From positions 62,001 to 126,000 of the forward strand of contig JAKUHH010000207.1 of assembly GCA_022701365.1 (NCBI GenBank): a stretch of DNA of 64,000 nucleotides, given 5' to 3'. Position 1 is the stretch's first letter, and every line of letters starts with the position of its first letter. Of the stretch, positions 22,911-34,958 are shown one piece after another. Position numbers and translations under genes: made by a program. The DNA comes from Mycocentrospora acerina (lineage: Eukaryota; Ascomycota; Dothideomycetes; Pleosporales). The notes beneath the pieces were generated by a model, which did not search any database, was not told the DNA's origin, and worked only from the letters and a program-made list of their open reading frames with translations.

Positions 22911-24030
22911 ATGCACCATCTCGACCCCCACCAACGCCCCCCAGACACCATTCGACACGTCTACAAAAAATACCAGAAGATGAAGCTACACCAGTTGGAC
23001 GACGACGTCGACATTGTAGACTTGTCAGGAGAACAGCCCCACACACCCAACAGTAAATTACGCATCGTCAAAGAGCTCCCAGTGCAAGACTTGAACACGG
23101 CATTCCAGTCCTTTGCCGGAAAAACACTCGACACGGAGAGTGCTGGGACCTCCCCACACATGTCAGTCTACGAACACCAAGACATGCCAGGTACGATTCA
23201 ATTCTTACTAATCGTCCATCTCAAAGCAGATTACGTATCTCAGTCCTACCATATAGTCCTGACAGCAGGTAGGTCTTCATATTGTTCCTTCTCTTCTTCC
23301 CCCAGAAATCCAATCACTACTTCTGTCTCGTCTGCTCCACCGTCATCTCTCCAATTCTGCCCATCTCACAAACATTCACACCCACTACAACATCAATTAC
23401 CCACCCTCCGATGCCTCCTTCTTCTCCCTTGCACCAACCTTGCCCGATACTGTCGCAACCCCCATCGACCCCAGTATTCACAAGCCACTTTCCGTATCCC
23501 AACTCTTGAACAAGAAGATGCGCTGGACAACTCTAGGCGGCCAGTATGATTGGACAGAGAAAAAATACCCAGATATCACTCCTCCTGCCTTTCCTGCAGA
23601 CATCAAGAATCTACTCGAGAGCGTTTTTACCGAAACAAAAGCCGAGGCTGCAATCGTAAATCTCTACTCGCCAGGAGACACACTTTCCGTGCATCGCGAT
23701 GTTGCTGAGACAAGTTGCACCGGTCTGGTCAGTATAAGTCTCGGCTGCGACGCCATATTCATCATTGGAACTTCGAACCCGTCCTCGACTTCTTCTTCCT
23801 CCGAAGCAGAAGACAAGATCTTGGCCCTCAGACTCCGCTCTGGAAGCGCAGTATACATGAGCGGCTCCTCCCGCTTCGCATGGCACGGCGTCCCGCAGAT
23901 AGTTCCTGGGACCTGTCCTACATATCTGCAAGACTGGCCTGCTAGCTCTGATAGTGACGAATTTGCAGCATGGAAGGGCTGGATGGCAGGCAAGCGTGTG
24001 AATTTAAATGTGCGACAAATGTGGGATTGA
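22911..24030 (+). CDS. AlkB-family Fe(II)/2-oxoglutarate dioxygenase, ALKBH1-like
   Basis: Dioxygenase of the AlkB superfamily, which oxidatively removes methyl groups from nucleic acids; ALKBH1 relatives act on tRNA and other substrates. Exons 22911-23190 and 23273-24030 give 345 aa. The 82-nt intron has donor GTACGA, branch-like CTGAC and acceptor TAG, and restores PGLHIVPSLLPPEIQSLLLS, typical of the ALKBH1 group. Active-site residues are visible: HxD at His234/Asp236 (SVHRDVAE), the distal His298 (FAWHG), and the RxNxxxR 2-oxoglutarate/substrate motif at 335-341 (RVNLNVR). The nucleotide-recognition segment MRWTTLGGQYDWTEKKYP is also characteristic. No clear targeting peptide is seen. Subgroup assignment is probable; the substrate is unknown. 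Confidence 0.92.
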
Positions 24031-25087
24031 TTGTATTTATGAATTGAACTGAATTGAATTGAATTGGCTGAGATTAAATTAAACTTCGAACTTAATGCTA
24101 GAACGGAAGTTGTGATGCGTTGCATGACCATAGGTTTTTTCAACATATTCTGCCGTTTGAGCAATTTTTGGAGCACAGCTTAGAAACGAAGTGATTACGT
24201 TTTGATAAATAGAGTACTGAAAAAAAATTACGACATGGAAAATAGTGAGTGATGAATAGTGAAAACTAGATTATAAATAAAAAACAAATTATTTCGTTAT
24301 CTCAGGCTTGAAATTTTTTTTGTATATTTTTGGCTTAGTCTCTGTTTTAGAAGAATAACTTTGCTAAATAAAAAGGCATGTCTATTCAAAAAAAACCCCC
24401 ACTGGAAAAGGTAATATGCTATCTATAATAAAAAAACTAGTTTTAAAAAATAAGGGTTAACTTTTATACATAAAAACACCACACGTATTTTAAGTATTAC
24501 ACACTAAGTTAATAAAAAATTTAAAAACCCATCTAAGAGAAATTGTTTTACTCTAGTCTTGAAACGTCACATAATATTTAAAGAATTATTCTTTCTTGTA
24601 ATTTTTTTGATCTGTTTCAAAATAAGCTATTCGTTCATGTCACATCTTGCATATTGTACCACCACCTAACTCCGAGTTTTAGCCCTGTCCTAAAGGCAGA
24701 TATACACACATACCTGTATACGTACGTACTACAATACAAGTAAACACAATCGTTGGAAATACCCAATCTACAATAACTAAAATTGGTAATTCGCAGCATG
24801 TGAAAAAGCTTCCCAAGTAAACTTGAAAGAATAAATAAAATAACAAGTAACTACAGCATGATTAATTTATACGTAACCAGACAGATTTTATACAACACAG
24901 TGTATACGAATACATGCTCTGCAGAACGCTACATGCATTGGATTGGATCGGACTGGACTGGACTGGACTGGACCTTTCTGGCCAAACTCCTCCTCCCCCT
25001 TTCTATCCCCGCCAAAAACGCCAAACGCCAAAAAAAAAATTCCCTCCTACTACAGTAGTACCAACAGCAACACTGGAAGCAAAGATT
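24031..25087. other. AT-rich intergenic stretch
   Basis: About 1.06 kb between convergent genes. From about 24200 to 24620 it is very A/T-rich with many homopolymer runs. No open frame of note, RNA gene or transposon end was recognised. Confidence 0.6.
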
Positions 25088-27894
25088 CTACGCAGGCCTG
25101 ATACCATTAAACAGTGTCCCCAACCCCAAATCATCAACATTCGTCTTCCAGTCCCCTGCCCGCGGAAGAATAACTCGCCAATCGCGCTTTTCCGTTTCCT
25201 CGAGTAGGATTGCTGCCTTGCGCTCTGCGTCTTCCTTGTCTGTGGCGCAGATGACAAACGTGGTGAGGTAGAACATGACAAACGGGTATTTGGAGTTGAT
25301 GTAGTGTTGGATGTAGTATTGCCATGCGTGGGCGGACCAGGGGCGGTCGAATGCTACAGTCGAGTCAGTACGTACAAAAAAAAACGTGTGTAAATTATAC
25401 CGAGGGAGAGTTGAATTTGAAATCGACAAAGGTGGTGGTTTACGAAATGGAGGAAAAGAGACGAGGAAAAAGATTTTTTTTTTAAAAAAAAACTAGAACT
25501 AGAACAAAAAAAAATACTCACGCATTGCGTTCCAGTGGTAAATGTGGCCTTCCCAGGTTGCAAAGTTGAGTTTCTTCTTCCCCAGGCGCTTCACGGCCGG
25601 CATGGGCCATGCGCAGTAGTGGGTTTGTATGGAGCCTTTGGCTATAATCGCATTTGGATTCTTCTGCTGAAACGCTTTTGCAAATTCAGTCAGACAATTT
25701 TTGGGAGGTAGAGTTAGAGATGGGGTCGAGTCTGGGTCTGGCGAAAGGCCTCCAAACTCGTATGGAAAATATAGATCGAGATTTCCGTCTGTGCCTTGAA
25801 CAATCACTGGTCGTGATTGCGGCTCCTCGTACTCGGTTGTAAGTGTAATAATGCCAAATCGTTCCATGTCCTCGATTACTCGTCGTATAAATCGGTTTCC
25901 GTCTCTTGACGTTGGGTCTGCGGCCATCTTCCGCTGGTTAACCACAAGGGTGCTTCTATCAGGGTCGTAGCACCGCTGTCTATTAATTTCGTATTGGACC
26001 TCGGGAGGTGCGGGGAAGCGCATGTCCACCGAGCTGTCAATGTGCAGTTCCTCCATGAAAATCTCCTGAACAGAGGGAGGAATGACTTCTCGAATAACGC
26101 GCTTGGCTACTTGTCTCGGCGACGGGTCTCCGCAAAGCATGAGTAGCGTGTCCTGAACAATGTCAAAGAGATGAAACGGTTGGCCGACTTCTCGATCAAT
26201 AATAATGAATTGCCATGAGTCGACAACAATAGGGTCGTATAAGTGTGCTTTCCATCGGCGGAGTTCATTCTTGACATCCTCCAGGTTAACTGTTGTGCTG
26301 AAATCAGCCGATTCGAGTTCGTCAAGCGATTTGGCGGATCGATGGCGGCTGATGAATAAATCTGGTTCGGTGGGGTGCACTGTGGCGTCGGCGTTTGTTC
26401 CTTCGTAAACAACCAAATACAATCTTTCTGATCGCCTTCTGAGCTCATCAAGGAAAGCTTGTGTTAGAGAGTCGCCAATTGCCATTTGCCCGCATAGGTA
26501 GTTGCGGGATTGGCGCTGCACCAGGAGCTCTCCTTCTTCTCGCAAACCAGAGTTTGCCGTGAAGTCGCCTTTGCTTGTGGGTATGAAGCCCATGTAAACG
26601 CCAGTGGTACACTCGCTTAATATACTCGCAGGGTCGTACCAGTTGTCGTTGTAGAGACTCATCATGAGCAGCTTGCATATGGTGGTGTAATCTTCAAAAT
26701 TTGAGCAAATGCTTGCAAGAGTCCATGGAGTTAATAGTGTGGGGAACCAGCGGTGACTACGCATACATGTCAGTAGTATTCAGCATCATTTTTAGCTAGT
26801 CTTACAGTATGTCCCAGCAAGGCTTGGTCATTTTGAGACCTTCGGTTGTACTTGGTATCGTACCGCCAAGCAGAGGTATTGTTTTGATGTCTCCACCAGC
26901 AAGTGTCTGGGCGCAGATGGCAATGCGCAAGTACTGGACTGCATGAGGACGCCAGGCCTTCTCGAAGAAGTCACAGTACATTTCAAGTTGACTCGCTAGG
27001 CAGCCTGCCAGAAACTCGTCAATGCTTTTGGATCTAGTTGCGTGTTCGAGTGTCGAAGCCTCGCTGTCGTTGAGCACCATGATGCGAAACCAGGCGCGAA
27101 CAATGTCGGTGCCATTGTCCTGTTGTTTTGGTTCTTTAACAGGTGAATCAGGTCGCTTGGATGAGTCGTTTAGATCAGGAACGATGCTGTACAGTCTACG
27201 GACACTATCGGCGCAAAGATCTACGTAGAAATGTTTGAGAATGAGGATGGTGCCGTCGTCAGGCATGCCACTTAACGAATCAATTGGAATTCTCGGATCC
27301 AGCGGCGATTGCAGTATCATAATCTTCTCAAGGTTAACCATGTCTGGATGCGGAGTGTGAACTCCAGGAGTTTCCGGCGTGGTGCCCCGATTGAGATTCT
27401 GCACTACATTGCACCTTAGCGAGGTTCAGCCGTGTGTTTATGGACCAAAGCATACTCAGCAAGGAATCTGCGAGTTGTCTGACATCCCTCTCCAATTTTG
27501 CAATCCATTTTATGTAGTCCTGGATGTCTCCGCCTCGTGGGTAGAACCTGTCTCGGATTTGTCGCCGCAGTTCGACAGACAAGCGAAGTTTGAGCACCTT
27601 TTGTTTTGCTGTATCCAAGCCAAGGACGGTGAGTTTTTCCGCATCTCTCTGGGCCTTGCTCCAGCGTGAAGTTAACTCTTTCCATTCCTTGAGATGCCGG
27701 CTGCACCAAGGATCGTCAGCTTCGGTTGGTAGCGCAACTTTACAGGCGCGGCCATCTGGCTCCACGGCATCGCAGATAACTCCAAGTAAAGCTGGCGATT
27801 CGGGAGTATCGCTCAATCGAAGTAAACTTCGGGATTTTCCTTTGAAGCTAGGACGCCGTTCATGACCGCTGCTGATGCGAAGTTGGATAGTCAT
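25088..27894 (-). CDS. conserved-looking hypothetical protein with N-terminal Cys/His cluster
   Basis: Function not recognised. Exons 27456-27894, 26806-27403, 25522-26756 and 25088-25353 join cleanly to 845 aa; the introns are 52, 49 and 168 nt, the last with poly-pyrimidine and poly-A runs. Residues 41-67 hold a possible zinc site, C-x9-C-x12-C-x2-H (ending DDPWCSRHLKEWKEL), followed by a predicted coiled, charged segment (about 70-140: HLKEWKELTSRWSKAQRDAEKL and onward). The central 500 residues look globular, with no membrane segment or signal peptide. The C-terminal exon reads PFDRPWSAHAWQYYIQHYIN and onward. The clean splice structure and even composition argue for a real, constrained gene. 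A nucleic-acid or ubiquitin-related role is possible from the Cys/His cluster, but nothing more can be said. Confidence 0.8.
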
Positions 27895-29890
27895 AATGAA
27901 GGTGGAGAACCGACCAATGTGGAGGTGAAGACAATGAGGGAGCCGAGCAATCAGTCAACTAGGCAGGACGCCTGGTCATATGTGACAGACCCCCTGTAGT
28001 CGGATTTTGGGCGCCATGCGCTGTCTTCACGAATAGCGGCTTGAATCCTACCGGCTGGTAACTTCAATGCGGCACAGTTGCTTTCAGCGGCGCAGGGTCT
28101 TGCAGCCGTGCCACATTGGATAGCGCGGATATTATCACCACCAAACAAAAAAGTCCACAGTAGGCTGTAATTAAAAACTGCTGATAATCAAGCCCAGAGC
28201 TTAATGATATAACCTTAAAAGCATGACGCTGAAAATGTAAAATTCTAAACTGCTCAAGGCTGACTGCACTCGTCGAACGCTTTGGAGCAGGCTGTCAAAG
28301 CAGAGCGTTTAACTGCCCAATGGGATGAACCTCGGCGCAAGCCGCGGGTCTTAATGGACAAACGACGAGAGACGTTACTTGGAAACCCTTTTCCCTTTTC
28401 CCAAACAGGGCACTGCTCAGGTGGTACGACTTCCCCAGCCACGGTCTTCTTGATGATATGAACGAAAGAATAATGATCGACGCAGGTACCCCGCCATGAG
28501 GCGGGGTCCTGTTGATGTTGCCAAAAGGCGGATTCATTGCGAAGTGCAACGGTGCCGAACGCTGTACTTCCTCGCTTAAGTCACCTGATAGGTATGTGTA
28601 CCATCACGTGCTGGCAGCATGTCTGTATACTTGCGATGCCTGGCGGCGTGGTTTCTCTTTTTCACGGCTTGGAGCTTTCTACATTGTAGATGCAAGAGGG
28701 TTGTGTGGTTGGAGAGTGAAACTGGGACGTCGTCCAAATGCATGTGCTTTCGAAAGCGCACGCCCTCCAGGCTCGCGTACACGGATCTGCGTTGAGGTAC
28801 TGGCTGCATAGCCCTGGGATCGTCCTGCAGAGGACTTCAACGGTAAGGTTTGGTAGACACGCGCGCGATTGTTTCGTGAGGACCTGATGACATTAGGCCA
28901 GATTCATCGAGATTTGTCGTCTTTAGCCGCTCATTCCGACCGTATCGCTGTAGTCACATCGAATCTGGACTACAAGAAGCAGACTAGATTGGTGGGACAT
29001 GGCACGCCTCCGGCGGCTATGCGTGTGATGGAGGGGCACGCACATGGACTAGCTCAACTGCGACTATCACACGCCATCAATGCGGCCCGGGCATCAGACT
29101 GGCCGACCCGCGAGCTTGGGAAATTTGTTCAGGCAACATAAGATCCAGTCAAGACAGCAAGAAGGACAAAGCACTTGGTCTGGCCGATACGCCTCCTCTC
29201 CTGCTGTTCCGCGCGTGGTGTTGTCAGACGACGAGAGCGAGACGATGGCCCTCGACTCCAACCCATGAACCAACCCATGAACCAACCCGAATCCTGCAGG
29301 AATGTGGGGACCAACAGCCAGCTATCTGGTTCAATCAGGAGAGCCTGAGACAGGCAATATTTGCTGTTGTTGATGAATGTGCAGGAGGCTGGCAACACGC
29401 CGCACAACGACGTGGTGTTTGATGTGAGCAAGGTGCGTTGCACGACAGCCAGTCCTCGTGGGCGTCTTGTGCAAGAGCAGGTCACGGTGGACGCCTTGCC
29501 ACAGTACAACGCGACACGCAGCAGGCGATGGAAAGAATGTCGTGTGGAGCATGAAGAGGTGGACACGACACACTGTGCAAGGCCGAAGCTGACTAATGCC
29601 ATGGCTTGGTTGATCGTGAGGCTCAAAAGATGCCGCGGGACACGAGAAGCGGATGCAAGTCTACCCCACATCTCGGCTCGGCTCAGTCGACCATGGGCCT
29701 CCGCATCCCCGTGAGCACGCAGCTGCACATCCCACACGACAGACACTGTCCACTGCAGACTGGAATCGAAGCACAGGGGATAGCTAGATCCTGCAATTGA
29801 TAGAAAAAAGAAGCTGGAGGACAACCCTCACGGCATTGACGCAATTGTTGCATAGCTCCCAGAGTAGTAATCCACACGCACACCTCCACC
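27895..29890. other. intergenic region without recognised gene
   Basis: About 2 kb between divergent genes (hypothetical protein on -, transhydrogenase on +). Short open frames overlap on both strands and match no family. Three near-identical copies of AACCAACCCATG occur at about 29260-29290. The right end presumably carries the transhydrogenase promoter. Confidence 0.55.
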
Positions 29891-31440
29891 ATGGCCCTCT
29901 CGACTGCCTTCCGCATAGCACCGACACGTGCTGCCCGCGCCGTCAACCTCCTCCGCACTGTGCAGTTCACGCACCCATCGTCGTGTCCCTGCCACGCCAA
30001 CCCCAACTTCCACAACCAAACACCCTCGACTGTCCAGCAGGCACGCCGACACCTCGCCACTCCATTGCCCGACCATGCCCATCAGAAGGAGTATGCCTTT
30101 GAGATGGCGGCAAGCAGCATCCGCTTTGGGCCGGGCTGCACAAAGGAAGTCGGCATGGACTTTAAGAATCTCGGCAGCAAAAGGGTCATGGTCGTCACCG
30201 ACCAGAATGTCAGGAAGCTCGACGCCATGAGGCAGGTGGTCGAGGGGCTGGAGAGAGAGGGCGTGCAGTATGAAATCTACGACAAGGTCAGGGTTGAGCC
30301 CAAAGACAGCAGCATCAAGGACGCCATTGCATTCAGCAAGCCCTACAAGCCTGACGCCTTTCTGGCCGTCGGAGGCGGGAGTGTCATTGACACGGCCAAG
30401 CTGATGAACCTGTACACGTCGTTTCCTGGTATGTTCATCTTTAAATCACATGACTTCTACAGACACGAATGCTAATAAAATGTGTAGAAGCCGACTTCCT
30501 CGACTTTGTCAACGCCCCCCTTGGCAGAGGCCTCCCCATCCCCTCCAAACTCTTCCCCCTCATCGCCGTCCCCACCACTGCCGGCACTGGCTCCGAAACA
30601 ACCGGCACTGCCATCTTCGATCTCGTCTCCAAGCGTGCCAAAACCGGTATCGCCCACCGCAATCTCAAGCCCACCCTCGGCATCGTCGACCCCCTCAACA
30701 CCCGCACCATGCCCTCCGCCGTCCACGCCTCTTCAGGCCTCGATGTCCTTTGCCACTCGCTCGAATCCTGGACTGCAATTCCTTACTACGAACGCACCCC
30801 TCGCCCTACCAATCCTATCAACCGCCCCGCTTACCAAGGCGCAAATCCCATCTCTGATATCTTCTCCCTCAAAGCCCTGCGCGACACAGTCAAGTACCTT
30901 CCCCGCGCCGTCAAGGATCCTGAAGACCACGAAGCCCAGTCGCAGATGCTTCTCGCTGCCACTCTCGCTGGTGTGGGTTTTGGAAACGCAGGCGTCCATC
31001 TCTGCCACGGCATGTCGTACCCCATCTCAGGACAGAACCCAGGCTACAAACATGCGGGCTACGACGTCCCACACACCATCATCCCCCACGGCGTCAGCGT
31101 TGCCGTCACAGCACCAGCCGTTTTCCGATTCACCGGCGCGTCGAATCCTGAGCGCCATCTTGCAGCCGCAGAGGCGTTTGGCGTCGATATCTCGAATGTC
31201 AAGGCGGAGAGTGCAGGAGAAGTTCTAGGTGAGGCGTTGGCCGAGTTTTTGCTGAAGCTTGGGGACCAGCCGCGTGGATTGAAGGATCTGGGATTCGGAA
31301 AGGAGCATCTTGATGATCTCGTCGAGGGCACGATCCCCCAGGCGAGAGTGCTAATGTTGGCGCCGAGCTTGGAGACGCAGCATCTGGACGTGCAGAGGGA
31401 GCAGCTGAGGAATTTGTTTGAGGAGGCGTTGGATTACTGA
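29891..31440 (+). CDS. hydroxyacid-oxoacid transhydrogenase (ADHFE1-like), mitochondrial
   Basis: Iron-containing (group III) alcohol dehydrogenase relative that couples oxidation of 4-hydroxybutyrate or similar hydroxyacids to reduction of 2-oxoglutarate, without free NAD turnover. Exons 29891-30428 and 30488-31440 give 496 aa, near the family length. The first about 55 residues are Arg/Ser-rich and lack acids, as expected for mitochondrial import (MALSTAFRIAPTRAARAVNL). Family motifs: EMAASSIRFGPGCTKEVG, the nucleotide loop AVGGGSVIDTAK, PTTAGTGSETTGTAIFD, HASSGLDVLCHSLES with metal-binding His, VGFGNAGVHLCHGMSYPISG, and HGVSVAVTAPAVFRFT. The 59-nt intron splits Glu in SFPEADFLDF. It converges with the SET-domain gene, whose stop codon is only 100 bp away. 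Confidence 0.95.
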
Positions 31441-31540
31441 TTGTATCGAGCTGCTCAGAGCACTATATGAAACGCCGTTTAACAAAAATTGAACATTCAC
31501 ACTCACTCACACACAAACACATATCCCACTGCTCTCCGCA

Positions 31541-32890
31541 TCAGTGCCCACCACCACATCCACATGCCTTCTTCCCGCCCATCCCCGCCCTCTTCCCCCA
31601 ACTCCAACTCATCTCAGGCCGATCCGCCATCCTCCGCATCTCACCCACATCCTTATCCCCCCACCCCTTATCCAACATGCCCATCTCCACACTCAACCGA
31701 GCATATTTCACCGCCGCCCACCTCTCCCCAAAGCTCGAATACGTCTCAGCCGCATACTTGTACGCCGTCGCCAGCCCCGCCCACAACCTCTCCTGCTCAT
31801 ACAAGCTCACCAACGCCAGCGCCACCTCTGGCGTCGCGCGCGACCCGGCGGTCCAATCGTCCAGTATCTCCGCCAAATCGGTAATAGAGTGCAGCCGCGC
31901 GTCGCTCTCCGACACCAGATGCGGGTGCGCGGTGCAGGCCGCACAGGAGCATTCAAACCCCCAGTTGGCAGCGAGCTTGGCAACGCGGTTGTCCCTCGCG
32001 CGCTCGTTGTTGACGTACGTGATTGTAATCTCCTCGCCTGGGAGGATGGTGCGGATTGCGTGGACGTAGTGCGTGAGGCTTGATTCGTCCCAGAAGTAGG
32101 CTGCGTTGGGGCGGCAGTCGTGGTTCAAGAGGGCGATTTCGGGCATGAGTGCCTGCTGGGAGATGCCGTCGATGAAGACTTCAAAGTTGTTGGTGGTGAT
32201 GCGGTCGAGGACTTGGTCTGTGGAGAAGTGCGCCATGAGGTTCCAGAATTTGGTTTGCGAGGCTGGAGGGAGGGTGGAGACGCCGCGGTAGAGGAGGGAG
32301 AGGAGGTCTGGCGAGGAGAGCTTGTGCAGGTCTTGGTCTGTGATGACGAGGGGGGTCGAGGCGAATATTTGCGAGCCCCGGTGGAGGGTGCGGTTGGCGA
32401 TTAGGCCGCGGCCTTTGCCGGGCATGTCGCGTTGCTCGTAGGGGGGGCTAGAGAAGTGGTTGATGTTGTCGAGGATGGTGGGGTTGGTAAAGGCGGGTTT
32501 TTGGCGCATCGAGTAGGCGAGGGTTTTTGTCGTGACGATGAAGATGCCCCGGCCCGAGGCAAAGGTTTCGTCGCTATACACGCAAAATGGCTCCGTGAGG
32601 TTCTCGTTGGAGAAACATTCGGGGAAGTAGGTCCACTGGTAGTTGTCGATTTGGGAGGCTGCCTTGCGGGACTCGTCGAGCGTGCGAGTTGCATTTGCGC
32701 GGAAGGAGAGCGCGGGTGCATCGCTACCAAAAGGCGAGTAATTTAGGGAATGGCATTCTCCATCCCGGAAGATTGAATCTGCAGAACATTCTTCTTTTAG
32801 TAGTAGTGGCTTTTGAATGATAGAATCGACTTTGGTGGGCGTTTTGGCGAGCGCGCTGCTTAATACAGCAAATATGACAGCTGTCCTCAT
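31541..32890 (-). CDS. SET-domain protein with N-terminal signal peptide
   Basis: Single-exon gene of 449 aa. SET domains transfer methyl groups from S-adenosylmethionine to lysines. The domain begins around PGKGRGLIANRTLHRGSQIF and contains the core motif NHDCRPNAAYFW and the downstream ITYVNNER. It is followed by a post-SET-like cysteine group (ECSCAACTAHP) and an alpha-helical C-terminal region (YEQERLWAGLATAYKYAAET), as in SMYD/SET5-type proteins. Unusually, the protein starts with MRTAVIFAVLSSALAKTPTK, which looks like a cleavable signal peptide, and the following 110 residues contain Cys residues and several N-glycosylation sequons (for example NATRT, NLTEP). This suggests entry into the secretory pathway. 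The tail ends KKACGCGGGH. Activity and substrate are unknown. Confidence 0.88.
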   Translation of the reverse strand: MRTAVIFAVLSSALAKTPTKVDSIIQKPLLLKEECSADSIFRDGECHSLNYSPFGSDAPALSFRANATRTLDESRKAASQIDNYQWTYFPECFSNENLTEPFCVYSDETFASGRGIFIVTTKTLAYSMRQKPAFTNPTILDNINHFSSPPYEQRDMPGKGRGLIANRTLHRGSQIFASTPLVITDQDLHKLSSPDLLSLLYRGVSTLPPASQTKFWNLMAHFSTDQVLDRITTNNFEVFIDGISQQALMPEIALLNHDCRPNAAYFWDESSLTHYVHAIRTILPGEEITITYVNNERARDNRVAKLAANWGFECSCAACTAHPHLVSESDARLHSITDLAEILDDWTAGSRATPEVALALVSLYEQERLWAGLATAYKYAAETYSSFGERWAAVKYARLSVEMGMLDKGWGDKDVGEMRRMADRPEMSWSWGKRAGMGGKKACGCGGGH

Positions 32891-34958
32891 GATTGATGAT
32901 AATAAAATGTGATGAAGAACTGAAAATATCTTGGGATGACGAGCAATTCATATTGCCCTGCTATGAACCTTGTTGTGTCGCGCGAACCTTGGGGTGTGCA
33001 GTTTGAAACGCGACTCGAGGGGATGCCTGAGGTTGAAACACTTATTTGCAGCAGAACCATCTCTTGCCCGCCAACCTAGAAACACTTCTTGTGAGAGGTC
33101 AGTACGAGGCGCTGTTCCATGCGGTATTTTGGCCTCGGAGTCGTGAATCTTTCGGAATTTGAGTCATTTGTCAAAGTTGGTGTCCTTCAACCGTTGAACA
33201 GGGAGAGCCGCACAAGGAGATCTTAAATCCATCCTAACCAATCTCTTTACCCAAAACTCTTTGACTTTAGACAGGTTATGTGATTTCAGAAAAGAAAGAC
33301 ACGGGAAAGGGCCAAGGTCGTACAACCTCATCGAAAATATTTAGTGGAGTCGGGTCTTGGTTTTGAAACCCCATTTCAGGATCGAAGGAACTATGCCACC
33401 ACAAACCACAGTCAGATGGAGAAAAGTTCCAAGTGCGGCTTTTAAACTGTCCACACGAGGTCATGTCATCCGTGTGTGTATCGAGCGTTGTGACAATACT
33501 TTATTAGATAAACTGATAAACAAGACTTTATACCATTTTTCCACTTTGTCGATGACATCGAGTACAGCATGGTACGTGACGCGTTTTCAAGCTGTTGGAG
33601 GCCGCAGCGTGGAATCTAATATTCATGGTCTGACGTATGCAGAGGCAACCAATTACGGAGGCCTTATCAGGGAGTGTACATGGAGAAATCACCCCTCTAC
33701 CGTCCTGTTTGGTAAATCCGAGACTTTGTTTAGCCCTTTAGCCGCTGGGAGATGTATAAACAATTGGGAGATGTGCAAGTGACTGTTGTCTTGTTCGTGC
33801 TAAGCCTTTTGCGTGCGGACTTCGGATGTAAATGTCGGAACGCATAGGACTATCGGTCCGCGCGGGCCAATTTTGAGCCGCTTACCGAGTGATCGGTTTT
33901 CGATCTCCAACATGAAAGTAACATGCAGTTTATCGACAAAGTCGTGGCATCGAGATTCTTTGTTGTGTACAACTATTCATACAATTATGCAGATGCTTAA
34001 TACTAACCTGAAGAATGATAGAATTAGATGATTGGATTTCAGGGTCCACGTACCACCAGTACGCTGTGAAAAAAATCGCGTGCATCGTGGCACTACAAAA
34101 TTCGACCATTTTGTTTTCTCTGTGAGTTTAGGTGAACTCGATATACCACTGCCTTTTTGTCGACCATATCTACTCTTGGCGGAGTTCGCTGCATTTCAAG
34201 CCATGCTCGATGGAGCATGACCATCGAACCTCAGCCCATACCAAGGCATACCAAGGCATCCACAACAACACATCAAAATAAGCATAATGTGGCTTGTATT
34301 TGAACAAGGGATATGCGAATTGCATGTTTCGACTGTATTAACGTGATTGGTGCCTTCGTATTCTCGGAGTTTTGAGCGAATGAGATTGAGTATTGGAATG
34401 CCGCTGTAGGCCCACGCGACTGGTGAAATAAGTCAATGTCTTTGCCAGCCACCACAAAAAGTCCATGACGCGCCGATCCGCGCGTCCGCAGTTCACGCCA
34501 TGAAACGCCTTGTTGGCTTTTTGCCGGTTGACTATTCCTATGATGGATGATTTTGCGACAGTTGGTAGAGATCTTGCCCTTCTAGCGTAAGCACCCATCT
34601 CGCTAGCACATGCATGGAGGTGTACCTATCGTACATCGCCTACTCGGCCTTTCCGGGACTATTCGACGAGCGGATTCGGGTATACATACTTGACCGGTGC
34701 TGTGCCTCAGACTGAATGAGATAACTAGGCAGAGTTGAACCATCTCACTTCATCTCAAAAGATATAAGGCGTCAAACACCTCATCTATCGACGCTCACGA
34801 AATCTCAAGCCTGACACGACATCTGGCCTTGACCTGGCTTGACATACCCCTTTATTCGTACTCTACGGTATTCACCCTATTGTTGCCCTCAGCTGCAACC
34901 AACTTTTGTGCCTCTGCCTGAGAAGCATCTCATCAATCCGGGCAACTCAGCACCCATA
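32891..34958. other. long intergenic region, no recognised gene
   Basis: About 2.07 kb between the divergent SET and RTA1 genes. Small open frames (for example 33357-33782 on +) show no recognisable domain. From here rightward, base composition becomes more AT-rich and genes sparser. Confidence 0.55.

Noticed and set aside
23191..23305. Alternative splicing models for the ALKBH1-like gene (two introns under 40 nt, or one intron to 23305)
   Set aside because: The 82-nt intron 23191-23272 restores the family sequence GLHIVPSLLPPEIQ, which the other models lose.
28869..29141. 90-codon plus-strand frame in the 28-29 kb gap
   Set aside because: No family resemblance and competing open frames on the other strand; not supported as a gene.
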